Source: an uncultured Clostridia bacterium
Lineage (GTDB): Bacteria; Bacillota; Clostridia; Christensenellales; Pumilibacteraceae
DNA: 64,000 nt
Direction of reading: 5' to 3'
Assembly (NCBI GenBank): GCA_944362615.1
Contig: CALVTM010000002.1
Coordinates: 186,001-250,000, forward strand
Shown here: piece by piece, positions 8,196-16,239 of the stretch
Position numbering within the stretch: the first letter of the stretch is position 1
Layout of the letters: each line of letters begins with the position of its first letter
Made by a program: the position numbers and the translations under genes
The notes under the pieces: generated by a model
The model's input: only the letters and a program-made list of their open reading frames with translations
What the model was told of the DNA's origin: nothing
Database searches by the model: none

Positions 8196-8840
8196 TTATT
8201 TTTTATTCTTCCCGAACCTGAACAGTACGGTCAGGTTTTCAGTGCCGCTGAACAGCCTTACGATATTTGCATGATGAGCTATAACGGCTATGGCCAGCAT
8301 AACGAATATCAGTACGGATACGATCGGCTGCGTCCCGCCCAGAACATACGCTTCATAAATATTCGGAGTGAATATCATTATGAATGATGCAAGCGCGCCT
8401 ATCTTTACAAAAATAAGGAAAGCCAGACCTATCGCAAACGCTATCATGGTTACGAAAGGATGCGCAAGCAGTGAGATTCCTATTATGCAGGCTATGCCCT
8501 TTCCGCCCTTGAACTTCAGGCAAACCGGGAATATATGTCCCACTACGACGGACAGTCCGGATACGTACAGCCCGAGCTTATCCGATTCGTCAAACGGCGT
8601 ACCTGCGCACAGCCACCAGAAAAAGAATGCCGGTATAGCCGCTTTAAACGCATCAAGCAGCAGGCAGAGAACTCCCACCACTTTGCCGTATGTACGAACT
8701 ACGTTCATTGTCCCTGGATTACCGCTTCCGCTGTTGCGGATATCTCCGTGTTTAAGCCGCGACAGTATAAGCGCATAATTGATGTTTCCGATAAAATAGG
8801 AAACTATCACCGTTATAAGCAGTTTTATCCACAGCGCCAT
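8196..8840 (-). CDS. plsY: Glycerol-3-phosphate acyltransferase PlsY
   Basis: A 214-residue integral membrane protein that transfers the acyl group from acyl-phosphate to the sn-1 position of glycerol 3-phosphate, the first step of phospholipid synthesis. Family loops are intact: SGNPGTMNVVRTYGK at residues 37-51, the FKGGKGIA loop near 110, and a third near the C terminus (AHHANIVRL). Five or more hydrophobic helices surround them. It begins one base after the der stop codon, so the two genes are co-transcribed, as in many Clostridia. Confidence 0.95.
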   Translation of the reverse strand: MALWIKLLITVIVSYFIGNINYALILSRLKHGDIRNSGSGNPGTMNVVRTYGKVVGVLCLLLDAFKAAIPAFFFWWLCAGTPFDESDKLGLYVSGLSVVVGHIFPVCLKFKGGKGIACIIGISLLAHPFVTMIAFAIGLAFLIFVKIGALASFIMIFTPNIYEAYVLGGTQPIVSVLIFVMLAIAVIAHHANIVRLFSGTENLTVLFRFGKNKK

Positions 8841-8841
8841 A

Positions 8842-10155
8842 TCACTCGTTCTCCTTTCTGCCCGTGACCTTCAATCTTATCGGCGTACCCGAAAAATCAA
8901 ACGCGCGGCGAAGACTGTTCTCAAGATAACGCTTATATGAAAAATGCATCAGTTCTTCGTCATTCACAAACAGCACAAACGTCGGCGGATTGGTGGACGG
9001 CTGCGTGGCATACAGTATCTTGAGCCTTCTGCCCGAATGTGACGGCGGCTCCGTAGTGCGCACGGCATCGCTTATCACATCGTTAAGAACTCCGGTAGGC
9101 ACTCTCGTGCTTGCCCTTGAGTATACGGACTCGGCAAGATCAAGAAGCCTTTCAACACGCTTACCGCTTACCGCCGAAACATATTCGGCTTTATAATATC
9201 CCATGAAATTGAGCTTTTCGGCAAGGTCGGCATTGTACTTTTCCACAGTATGAGTATCCTTCTCAACCTTGTCCCACTTATTCATAACTATGATCGAAGG
9301 TTTGCCCTCATCGTGTACCATTCCCGCTATACGCACATCCTGCTCGCTTATAGGTTCACTGCTGTCAAACACGACAAACACCACGTCCGCTCTGCCTATC
9401 GCGGCAATGGAACGCAGTACGCTGTATCGCTCTACGCTCTCATCCTCTATACCGCGCTTACGCCTCATGCCCGCCGTGTCTATAAGCGTATACCTAGCTC
9501 CGTTATAAGTAAAAGGAGTATCGATCGCGTCACGGGTGGTTCCGGGTATGTCGGATACGATAACGCGCTCAAAGCCGAGAATACGGTTTATAAGAGATGA
9601 TTTGCCGACATTGGGTTTACCTACGAACGCTATACTCAGTCCCCTGTCCGTCTCCTCTTCTACCGCCGGGAAATGCCTGACCACTTCATCCAGAAGATCA
9701 CCTATTCCGAGCATCTGCTCGCAGGATATCGAAAACGGCTCCCCGAGACCGAGCTCGTAAAAGTCATACAGCGTATCGGTTTCGTTGTTATCCAGCTTAT
9801 TTACAGCAAGCACTACGGGTTTTGTCGCAGTGCGCAAAACTGCCCCCACTTCCCTGTCCGAAGAGAGCAGCCCCGCTTTACCGTCCGTCATAAATACTAT
9901 GACGTCCGCAAGGTCCATTGCAACATCCGCCTGACGGCGTATCTCCGCGCCGAAATCCGCTTTTTCATTCTCTATGCCGCCGGTGTCGATAAGCGTAAAC
10001 TGCTTGCCGCACCATTCTGCATCCGCATATATCCTGTCTCTCGTTACTCCCGGAGTGTCCTTTACAATGGATATGCGTTTGCCGCACACGCGGTTAAAAA
10101 ATGTGGATTTTCCGACATTGCTTCTGCCTATTATTGCTACTATAGGTTTTGCCAT
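8842..10155 (-). CDS. der: Ribosome-associated GTPase Der (EngA)
   Basis: A 437-residue tandem GTPase needed for maturation of the 50S ribosomal subunit. The first G domain has GRSNVGKSTFFN (residue 9) and DTGG, with NKLD; the second has GKPNVGKSSLIN (about 180), DTAGMRRK and NKWD, followed by the KH-like C-terminal domain. The ATG sits six bases after a TAAAAT box preceded 17 bp away by a perfect TTGACA, and no Shine-Dalgarno site exists, so the message should be leaderless. plsY follows after one base. Confidence 0.96.
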   Translation of the reverse strand: MAKPIVAIIGRSNVGKSTFFNRVCGKRISIVKDTPGVTRDRIYADAEWCGKQFTLIDTGGIENEKADFGAEIRRQADVAMDLADVIVFMTDGKAGLLSSDREVGAVLRTATKPVVLAVNKLDNNETDTLYDFYELGLGEPFSISCEQMLGIGDLLDEVVRHFPAVEEETDRGLSIAFVGKPNVGKSSLINRILGFERVIVSDIPGTTRDAIDTPFTYNGARYTLIDTAGMRRKRGIEDESVERYSVLRSIAAIGRADVVFVVFDSSEPISEQDVRIAGMVHDEGKPSIIVMNKWDKVEKDTHTVEKYNADLAEKLNFMGYYKAEYVSAVSGKRVERLLDLAESVYSRASTRVPTGVLNDVISDAVRTTEPPSHSGRRLKILYATQPSTNPPTFVLFVNDEELMHFSYKRYLENSLRRAFDFSGTPIRLKVTGRKENE

Positions 10156-10161
10156 GCGATT

Positions 10162-10190
10162 ATTTTATCACAATATTTTCACAATGTCAA
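10162..10190 (-). promoter_or_regulatory. Promoter giving a leaderless der mRNA
   Basis: TTGACA (10185-10190), 17-bp spacer ending TGA, TAAAAT (10162-10167) on the minus strand, then exactly six bases to the ATG at 10155. Confidence 0.8.
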
Positions 10191-10232
10191 TAACGTAAGA
10201 AAGAACGGTGCGCACTTTTAATGCGCTGCTCG

Positions 10233-10958
10233 TCAATCGCCTCCGTAAAGGTCGTCTGCATCTTTCTCCTGGGAGCTGTCGGCAGTTATGTGTTCTGAAG
10301 TCACGTAAGACAAGCCGGCATCCTCAGCAGCCTCCGCCGACAGACGCCTTTCAGCCATTCGCTTATTCTGTATCGAACGGCGGACCGCGTACACTATCTC
10401 AGCGAACACGAGAGCCGTAGTGCAGCCGATTATCATTGCATTGAAAATGCCATAACCGCCCATCGTAAATATCCCCTGTCCTATAATGTTCCGCATCAAT
10501 CCCATGCTTATAATATCTCCGACGATGCTTCCGCCGAATACGGCTGCCGCCGCTCCGAGCCTCGTACCCGCAACAGCATATGATATCGAGCCGCCCAAAA
10601 ATCCTGCGAGCAGGAAGAACGCCGTAACTGCGCCTGTATCACCCGTCCCGATGATCGCACGAAGAGCAACGCAGACCGCAGCCTGTGCCGTAAGCGCGAG
10701 CAGTGTGCGCAAAATGTTGCCTTCTCTTGCCGCAAATACAGTAAGAAGTACGAACACGACTGCGGGAACGGCAAAGCCGCCTATCGTCATGACGAAATTA
10801 CCCGTCCTGACTTCGGGCATGACTGCACCTATTATCAGAGCAAGTACTATGAGGAATGTAAGCCAGCTCGTCATTCCCAATCTGTCGAAATATCTCTCTG
10901 CGGCACCGAAAAACAAAAGTACCGCCACTATGCCTAGTATGATTATACCGGTGGTCAT
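10233..10958 (-). CDS. DUF1614-like multi-pass membrane protein
   Basis: A 241-residue protein with about seven hydrophobic helices in residues 1-185 and a charged cytoplasmic tail rich in E, D and R. The opening, with a helix followed by RYFDRLGMTSW and then a second helix and a TIGG motif, resembles DUF1614 membrane proteins common in Clostridia; the function of that family is unknown. The ATG is preceded by GGAGGTAA, but that Shine-Dalgarno sequence is buried in a perfect 11-bp hairpin (10961-10997). The gene stands between der and the cyclophilin-like gene and is probably at least partly co-transcribed with the latter. Confidence 0.6.
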   Translation of the reverse strand: MTTGIIILGIVAVLLFFGAAERYFDRLGMTSWLTFLIVLALIIGAVMPEVRTGNFVMTIGGFAVPAVVFVLLTVFAAREGNILRTLLALTAQAAVCVALRAIIGTGDTGAVTAFFLLAGFLGGSISYAVAGTRLGAAAAVFGGSIVGDIISMGLMRNIIGQGIFTMGGYGIFNAMIIGCTTALVFAEIVYAVRRSIQNKRMAERRLSAEAAEDAGLSYVTSEHITADSSQEKDADDLYGGD

Positions 10959-10960
10959 AA

Positions 10961-10997
10961 AAAAATTACCTCCAATGTATAATGGTAGGTAATTTTT
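10961..10997 (-). promoter_or_regulatory. Hairpin that overlaps the Shine-Dalgarno site (terminator/attenuator-like)
   Basis: AAAAATTACCT (10961-10971) and AGGTAATTTTT (10987-10997) form a perfect 11-bp stem. On the minus strand its 3' arm contains GGAGGT, the Shine-Dalgarno site of the DUF1614-like gene, and is followed by a T run directly abutting the ATG. It lies about 70 bases after the cyclophilin-like stop codon, so it can end that transcript and also mask the start of the next gene. Confidence 0.6.
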
Positions 10998-11066
10998 GTT
11001 TTTTTATTCACTTATAGCTGTACTTATCCTGCGGACATGACTCGTCCGTCGTTGATCCGCTTCATA

Positions 11067-12077
11067 TCAAAGATAGCTCTTGCTCCAGGTGCCCGTGGTC
11101 GAGAATGCACCTTCTTCATCCATATAACTTTCAAATCCGTATTCGTATGCGCTGTCACGCCATGCCGCATCATAATTGTATATCTTGACGCTGCTCAACG
11201 TCACGGTCTGCTCGGGCGCACGAAAATACTTACGGGCGAATTCGTCCTCACCGCTTTCCGATGTGTACATGGGCAAAGCAAGTATTTCATCAAAAGTTTC
11301 ACGCGCCTCATCCTCTTTTAAAGGAGCACCGAATACTTCAAGATTGAGAGTTCTCACCGAACCGCTGCTTCCCGGCGCGGGTACAAGGTGATTGGCGTCC
11401 GCAGTGTGATCCACGCAGAACTGAAATTCAGTCGCGCTTAACGCACTTCCCGAGGTATTTGAACAAAGATACAGATCGGCATCCGTATAATTCATGCTCG
11501 TCCCGTCGCTCCGTATCTGATATTTGAACACATCGGGGTCTTCTTCGTCCTCATAACGCTTGGGATCAAAATCGTCTTTCAATCCGCTCGTGAAAGATAA
11601 GTCATCACTGCGGTGGCTGTAACTCCATTCCCCGCTCTCTTCATCATACGTCGGATCGGTATATCCGCCAAAACGTACCTGCGAATTCTGAGTATCGAAT
11701 ACTACCGTACCATCAAAAAAACCTATCGACGCAAGGTACATGAAGTTGTTTGCCGCGTTCGGACATTCTTCACTGAATATGCGGTATTCGACCTTATATG
11801 TCTTTTCGCCCGTTCTGAATGTAAATACGGCTATCGGCGTACTTTCAAACATGTAGTTTGCTGCCATAACACACGGTATCGTTACGCCTATGGCTATCAG
11901 TATCACAGCGACTACAATGCCTATCGTTGCAAAAATTTTAGCATTCTTGCTCTTTACCGCGTATTCGCTTTCAGTCATTATGATCTCACCGCGTGCTTTT
12001 GCCTCTTCTTTTCTGCGCATTTCTTTACGCTCACGCGATGTCATATCACTTTTTACATATCTATCATGCTTCTTCAT
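11067..12077 (-). CDS. Membrane-anchored cyclophilin-like protein
   Basis: 336 residues: a basic cytoplasmic N terminus with an RKEMRRKEEAKARG stretch, one membrane helix at about 49-72, and an extracytoplasmic domain. Near residue 108 the segment EECPNAANNFMYLASIGFFDG is cyclophilin-like (compare CPKTVENFxxLxxxGYYDGxxFH), so it is probably a peptidyl-prolyl isomerase fold acting outside the membrane. The family's catalytic FH..R is replaced by VVFDTQNSQVRFGG, where the arginine and GG may be kept but catalysis is uncertain. Its start overlaps the rluA-like stop by 14 bases: nrdR, the pseudouridine synthase and this gene form one operon. Confidence 0.6.
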   Translation of the reverse strand: MKKHDRYVKSDMTSRERKEMRRKEEAKARGEIIMTESEYAVKSKNAKIFATIGIVVAVILIAIGVTIPCVMAANYMFESTPIAVFTFRTGEKTYKVEYRIFSEECPNAANNFMYLASIGFFDGTVVFDTQNSQVRFGGYTDPTYDEESGEWSYSHRSDDLSFTSGLKDDFDPKRYEDEEDPDVFKYQIRSDGTSMNYTDADLYLCSNTSGSALSATEFQFCVDHTADANHLVPAPGSSGSVRTLNLEVFGAPLKEDEARETFDEILALPMYTSESGEDEFARKYFRAPEQTVTLSSVKIYNYDAAWRDSAYEYGFESYMDEEGAFSTTGTWSKSYL

Positions 12078-12882
12078 CAGTTACACTGAACTCCTTTCCG
12101 CACAGCGATTTAAGCACGCCCGCCGCTGCGGTAAACGTTAGCGAAACAGCCCTTAGACGTTGTTCGTTTACTCCGTATTTTTTATTTGCGGCAAAATTGC
12201 CGTATTTGCTGTCACCGAGTATGGGAATACTTGTCGCCGCTAACTGAACGCGCAGCTGATGCGTCCTGCCCGTGGACGGATATAGCGCTATCTTACTCAG
12301 CTCTCCGTCACGCGATAACAGTTCGTATGCGGCAACGCTCTCTAATCCTCCGCGCACAGGCTTGTTATACGCTTTCACAAGCCCGCGCTCCCCGTCCTTT
12401 ACAAGCCAGTGCTTCATTATTCCGCAAGGTCTGGAAGGCGCGCCGACTACTGTCGCTATATATTTTTTTCTGACCGTATGCGCCCTGAATTCACGCTCAA
12501 ACTCCGCTTTCGCCCCGGCGTTGCGGGCAAGCGCGACAATTCCCGTCGTGTTGACGTCCAGGCGATGTACGGGATACAACTCCCCGTATTCTTCCGCAAG
12601 TAAAGCCGGCAGGCTCATCGTATCCATATGCGCGGGCTTGTCCGCTATGACCACATTTTCGTCACTGTAAATAACATTGACCGAGGGGGCTTTTGCATTC
12701 GTGTATACCTCTACCGCGTCGCCTTCCGCAAGCAGGCAGTCCGAGCCAGTACGGACGCCGTTTATCTTGACCTGCCGGTCGGTTATAAGCGCGTTGATCT
12801 TGCGGCTTCCGAGAAAAGACAGTTTTTCAAGCAAAAGATCAGACAAATACATGTCCGTACCCGCTGTCAGATCGTATTTCAC
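12064..12882 (-). CDS. RluA-family pseudouridine synthase
   Basis: A 272-residue RNA pseudouridine synthase. An S4-like N-terminal domain (SDLLLEKLSFLGSRKINALI, residues 14-33) precedes the catalytic domain, whose motif HRLDVNTTGIV near residue 107 contains the catalytic aspartate; the usual serine after T is a T here. GRTHQLRVQLA and GDSKYG near the C terminus complete the RluA signature. Whether it modifies 23S rRNA or tRNA is not visible. The start overlaps the nrdR stop by four bases (ATGA), indicating translational coupling. Confidence 0.9.
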   Translation of the reverse strand: MKYDLTAGTDMYLSDLLLEKLSFLGSRKINALITDRQVKINGVRTGSDCLLAEGDAVEVYTNAKAPSVNVIYSDENVVIADKPAHMDTMSLPALLAEEYGELYPVHRLDVNTTGIVALARNAGAKAEFEREFRAHTVRKKYIATVVGAPSRPCGIMKHWLVKDGERGLVKAYNKPVRGGLESVAAYELLSRDGELSKIALYPSTGRTHQLRVQLAATSIPILGDSKYGNFAANKKYGVNEQRLRAVSLTFTAAAGVLKSLCGKEFSVTDEEA

Positions 12883-13373
12883 TTTTTGCCCCTGCCGTTT
12901 GCGTCGCTCTTGTCATCCTTCATGAGTTTTTCCAGCCCGCTTATGAATTCCACAAACGTCGTTACGTCACGGAAATCACGGTATACGGATGCAAAGCGTA
13001 TGTATGAAACCTCGTCAAGATCTTTAAGCTCTTTCATGACATACTCGCCTATTTCCTTGGAGGATATTTCCTGAAGCAATGTATTATATACCTGCTTTTC
13101 CACATTAGAAACAAGCTCGTTTATTTTTTCTGCAGTTACAGGGCGCTTTTCACACGCCTTTATAACTCCACGGCGGATCTTATCCGGATCGAACGGCTGA
13201 CGGGCACCGTCCGACTTCACAACAAGTACCGGCGTGCTTTCTATGACTTCATAAGTCGTAAAGCGCCGTCCGCATCCAAGACACTCACGCCGGCGGCGTA
13301 TGCTCGTCCCGTCCTCGCTCATGCGCGAATCTATCACTTTACTGTCCATGCACCCACACTTATTGCACTTCAT
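12879..13373 (-). CDS. nrdR: Transcriptional repressor NrdR
   Basis: The 164-residue protein has the NrdR zinc ribbon (MKCNKCGCMDSKVIDSR, then CLGCGRRFTTYE) and an ATP-cone domain (VVKSDGARQPFDPDKIRRG). It senses ATP/dATP and represses ribonucleotide reductase genes, none of which are in the window. It has a good Shine-Dalgarno site (GGAGGG) and is first in an operon with the pseudouridine synthase and cyclophilin-like genes. nrdR near ylmC and sigG is a common clostridial arrangement, although sigG is here on the opposite strand. Confidence 0.96.
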   Translation of the reverse strand: MKCNKCGCMDSKVIDSRMSEDGTSIRRRRECLGCGRRFTTYEVIESTPVLVVKSDGARQPFDPDKIRRGVIKACEKRPVTAEKINELVSNVEKQVYNTLLQEISSKEIGEYVMKELKDLDEVSYIRFASVYRDFRDVTTFVEFISGLEKLMKDDKSDANGRGKK

Positions 13374-13397
13374 AATACCCTCCGCTGTTCGGAGAGT

Positions 13398-13427
13398 ATT
13401 ATATCATACTGCCTTACGGCTTGTCAA
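13398..13427 (-). promoter_or_regulatory. Promoter of the nrdR operon
   Basis: TTGACA (13422-13427), 18-bp spacer ending TGA, TATAAT (13398-13403) on the minus strand; a leader of about 17 bases with GGAGGG follows. Confidence 0.8.
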
Positions 13428-13440
13428 CCGCTGTGCTATG

Positions 13441-13743
13441 TCAGCAATACAAGGTACATTTATTGCCGCACCCTTCCTGCGGCTTTTCCTCTATACATTT
13501 TCCGTCCTCGTCCATATTTATCAGAATAACATCCGAACCTATCTTCACGATACAGCCGAGAGGAATAAATATGTTCTGCTCTTTGGAAAATAAACCGCCG
13601 CGCCTTGCCGGCGCAACTATACCGAGCGCCGCCTTGCTCTCGACAGAGATTATCAGATCTACGATATGACCGAGCTTTGATCCGTCAGCGGCGTTTACAA
13701 CCTCTTTCTTTCTGAGTTCACAAAAGGAAATTTCATTATCCAT
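13441..13743 (-). CDS. ylmC: YlmC/YmxH family PRC-barrel sporulation protein
   Basis: A 100-residue protein of the YlmC/YmxH family: ELRKKEVVNAADGSKLGHIVDL at the start and IFIPLGCIVKIGSDVILI in the second half form the PRC-barrel fold. The family is conserved next to sigG or nrdR in endospore formers; its molecular role is not established. The C terminus adds a cysteine-rich tail (CGNKCTLYC) not usual in the core domain. No Shine-Dalgarno site is seen before the ATG and no clear promoter either. It is transcribed away from sigG. Confidence 0.82.
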   Translation of the reverse strand: MDNEISFCELRKKEVVNAADGSKLGHIVDLIISVESKAALGIVAPARRGGLFSKEQNIFIPLGCIVKIGSDVILINMDEDGKCIEEKPQEGCGNKCTLYC

Positions 13744-13870
13744 AATTTTTATTTATGCTCTGCGGCATACGGACGTTACATGAATTTTGATCGCGAAATT
13801 TGTCCTATCGCGCCGAATGCGAATAACTTAAAACAGTATGCGGAAAGATAGTATACGGAGGATACCCGAG

Positions 13871-14647
13871 ATGAAAACGAGAGTGGAGATCTCCGGAATA
13901 GATACCGCTGCTCTTCCTACACTTTCTCATGAAGAAGGGATGGCTCTGCTTAAAAAAGCTCAGAGCGGAGATAAGAACGCGCACGAACGGTTTGTAACCG
14001 CAAATCTGCGATTGGTGCTCAGCATAGTTCAACGGTTCTACGGCAGAAAAGCGTGCGCCGATGACCTGTTTCAAGTGGGATGCGTCGGTCTGATAAAGGC
14101 AATGAAAAATTTCAATACCGACTTTAACCTGCGCTTCTCTACGTACGCCGTTCCTATGATAATCGGCGAAATACGCCGCTTCCTGCGCGACAGCTCGGCA
14201 CTGCGCGTGTCGCGCTCACTGCGTGACCGCGCATACAAAGCTCTGCAGATAAGGCACGATCTCGAAACCACAGGGAACAAAGAGGCTACCTGTGAGGAGA
14301 TTGCCGCGTGTATGGAGCTTCCGGTACGCGATGTAACGTACGCACTCGACGCTATAGCCGACCCCGTCTCACTTTACGATCCGGTTTATCACGACGGCGA
14401 TGAGACGGTCATGGTCATGGATCAGATCTCCGACGCGCGATATGACTCGGAAAGATGGATCGGAAATATTGCCGTAGGAGAAGCTATGGACAGACTGCCC
14501 GAACGCGAACGCAAGATTCTTTCCCTGCGCTTTTATGAAGGTAAAACGCAAATGGAAGTTTCAGAGGAAATCGGTATCAGTCAGGCGCAGGTCTCCAGAC
14601 TGGAAAAAAATGCAATAAAACAGCTCAGGAACGCCGTAGACATCTGA
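13871..14647 (+). CDS. sigG: RNA polymerase forespore sigma factor SigG
   Basis: The 258-residue sigma factor carries region 2 (NLRLVLSIVQRF, DDLFQVGCVGLIKA, FSTYAVPMIIGEIRRFLRD) and region 4 (REILSLRFYEGKTQMEVSEEIGISQAQVSRLEK), which match SigG of endospore formers closely; the N terminus KTRVEISGIDTAALP also has the SigG pattern. It directs late forespore transcription. I chose the ATG at 13871, eight bases after GGAGGA; a longer frame from 13838 has no Shine-Dalgarno site. Unlike in Bacillus, spoIIGA and sigE are not upstream. No sigma-F type promoter could be assigned. Confidence 0.93.
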   Translation: MKTRVEISGIDTAALPTLSHEEGMALLKKAQSGDKNAHERFVTANLRLVLSIVQRFYGRKACADDLFQVGCVGLIKAMKNFNTDFNLRFSTYAVPMIIGEIRRFLRDSSALRVSRSLRDRAYKALQIRHDLETTGNKEATCEEIAACMELPVRDVTYALDAIADPVSLYDPVYHDGDETVMVMDQISDARYDSERWIGNIAVGEAMDRLPERERKILSLRFYEGKTQMEVSEEIGISQAQVSRLEKNAIKQLRNAVDI

Positions 14648-14653
14648 AGCGGA

Positions 14654-15430
14654 TCATCCGAGAGCAATGTCAAGTATCATCATTATCACAAATCCCGCAA
14701 GAAAGCCGAGAGCTCCTGTATGAGGACTCATTTCAGAACGTGAATCGGGGATCAGTTCCTCGGCTACCACAAAGATCATTGCACCCGCGGCGAATGCAAG
14801 CAGCCACGGCTGAAGAGGACGTACGACTGCGGCAAGCAATAAGCCGACTCCGGCGAACAGCGGCTCTACCGCACCGCTTGCGCTTCCGAGCAGAAACGCC
14901 TTCTTTGCGCTTCCGGTTGCAGTCCGCATCGGAAGTGCGACTGCGGCGCCTTCGGGGAAATTTTGTACCGCTATGCCCACGGCAAGACCAAAAGCGGAAA
15001 GTAAAGCGGCTTCCCCGTCGGGCAGAGCTGCGCCAAGCGCAAGACCGACGGCAAGACCCTCGGGGATGTTATGCACAGTCATGGCGATCATCATTTTACC
15101 GTGCGACGAAAGACCGCGTCTTTCGTCGCTTTCGCCGCGTCTCAGTTTAGCCGTTATCGCGTCTAGCAGAAGTATAAATAATCCGCCCGTGATGACACCT
15201 ACTGCTGCCGGAACAAAGGAAAATTTCCCCATGTCAGATGACTGCTCGACCGCAGGTATGATCAATGACCAGACGGATGCCGCAACCATTATCCCGGATG
15301 CAAAACCGGAAAACAATGAAGCAGCTATGCCTCCGAATGACTTTTCTCCCAGAATGAATACCATTGCGGCACCTGCTGTGGTCGATACGAATATCATCAC
15401 TACGGCACCTATAATCAATCCTAATTGCAT
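14654..15430 (-). CDS. ZIP family divalent metal transporter
   Basis: A 258-residue membrane protein with about eight hydrophobic helices. Helices 4 and 5 have the metal-path motifs MTVHNIPEGLAVG and AVQNFPEGAAVA, where H, N and E residues bind the ion. Gram-positive ZIP proteins of this GufA-like type usually import zinc. The ATG at 15430, with GGGGGA seven bases upstream, is preferred over a longer frame beginning at 15574, which would run through the promoter. A promoter and a palindromic repeat lie upstream, so regulation by a metal-sensing repressor is plausible. It converges on sigG with six bases between stops. Confidence 0.88.
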   Translation of the reverse strand: MQLGLIIGAVVMIFVSTTAGAAMVFILGEKSFGGIAASLFSGFASGIMVAASVWSLIIPAVEQSSDMGKFSFVPAAVGVITGGLFILLLDAITAKLRRGESDERRGLSSHGKMMIAMTVHNIPEGLAVGLALGAALPDGEAALLSAFGLAVGIAVQNFPEGAAVALPMRTATGSAKKAFLLGSASGAVEPLFAGVGLLLAAVVRPLQPWLLAFAAGAMIFVVAEELIPDSRSEMSPHTGALGFLAGFVIMMILDIALG

Positions 15431-15517
15431 GTTTTCCCCCGTCTTATGTGCTATGCGTGACATAGTACACTGCTGATTTACAGCTATTTCCCCACTTTGC
15501 ATTATATGTCGGCATAT

Positions 15518-15545
15518 ATTATAGTGTGTCGCGTCCACTTGACAA
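15518..15545 (-). promoter_or_regulatory. Promoter of the ZIP transporter gene
   Basis: TTGTCA (15540-15545), 16-bp spacer and TATAAT (15518-15523) on the minus strand, giving a leader of about 80 bases. Confidence 0.7.
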
Positions 15546-15556
15546 GTAAAGGACAA

Positions 15557-15586
15557 AAGCATGCTTAACCACAATTAAGCATGCTT
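15557..15586 (-). repeat. Two AAGCATGCTT palindromes, possible operator or terminator
   Basis: AAGCATGCTT, itself a palindrome, occurs at 15557-15566 and 15577-15586, starts 20 bp apart, and the whole is a perfect 12-bp inverted repeat with a 6-base loop. It ends 11 bp upstream of the -35 box of the ZIP promoter. It could be an operator; it also lies 75 bases after the flavodoxin-like stop, so a terminator function is the alternative. Confidence 0.6.
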
Positions 15587-15660
15587 GATTATATATCGGA
15601 TATTTATGTAAAATCAAGCGCCGTTCAATGCGCAAACTTTATATTTTCCGAAAACAGTTT

Positions 15661-16239
15661 TTACCGAAGAAGTTCGGGAGGCAATGTGATACCCGCTTTC
15701 TTTGCGCGGCGTTTAAGCTGCCAGCGCGCGAAAAATCCGGGTTTTTTATGCGGCGCGGTAAGGAGCCGTTCCGTTTCCCTTCCGGACGCATTAGCAAGCA
15801 CGTGAACATCGGATGCGCCCCACAGACGCACGTTATCCGCAATGTCCTCAGCCGCTCTCTTATCACCGAGCGAAAGTATCACGAACCGCTTGGAGTACAT
15901 TTCGGCTATCGGCGAATGCCCGAGCTGTATATATGCAAGGTAGTTCAAAAAATTGACCATTACCGCAGGCGCATGACCGGATACGGACGGCGTTACGAAT
16001 ATCACCGTATCTGCAGTCAGCATGCTTTTGAGTATAGGAATAACTTCACGCGCATGACGACATTTATTCGGCTCTCCTGCGAAACAGTATCCGCAGTCCG
16101 TACAAAAAGTCGTTATCCCGGCAGGAAGCAGCCACAGATCGGCAAAGTTCTTATTGCCCGACAGTACACCGTCTACTATATTGCATGAAAGCCGTTCAGC
16201 CTCACCGTGATCCGATCCGCTAATAACCGTTACTTTCAT
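15661..16239 (-). CDS. Flavodoxin-like/NADPH-dependent FMN reductase family protein
   Basis: A 192-residue protein starting KVTVISGSDHGEAERL, a flavodoxin-fold phosphate loop, then TDCGYCFAGEPNKCR at about 47-61, the cysteine pattern of iron-sulfur flavoproteins and related reductases, and TPSVSGHAPAVMVNFLN, the second flavin-binding segment. It likely binds FMN and transfers electrons; the substrate is unknown. Its start overlaps the stop of the aldo/keto reductase by four bases, so the two are translated together. The C terminus is basic (WQLKRRAKKAG). Confidence 0.7.
   Translation of the reverse strand: MKVTVISGSDHGEAERLSCNIVDGVLSGNKNFADLWLLPAGITTFCTDCGYCFAGEPNKCRHAREVIPILKSMLTADTVIFVTPSVSGHAPAVMVNFLNYLAYIQLGHSPIAEMYSKRFVILSLGDKRAAEDIADNVRLWGASDVHVLANASGRETERLLTAPHKKPGFFARWQLKRRAKKAGITLPPELLR

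Noticed and set aside
13744..13870. Sigma-F or sigma-G promoter before sigG
   Set aside because: GGAAAGATAG is only a partial match to a sigma-F -10 box and there is no good -35 partner at the right distance.
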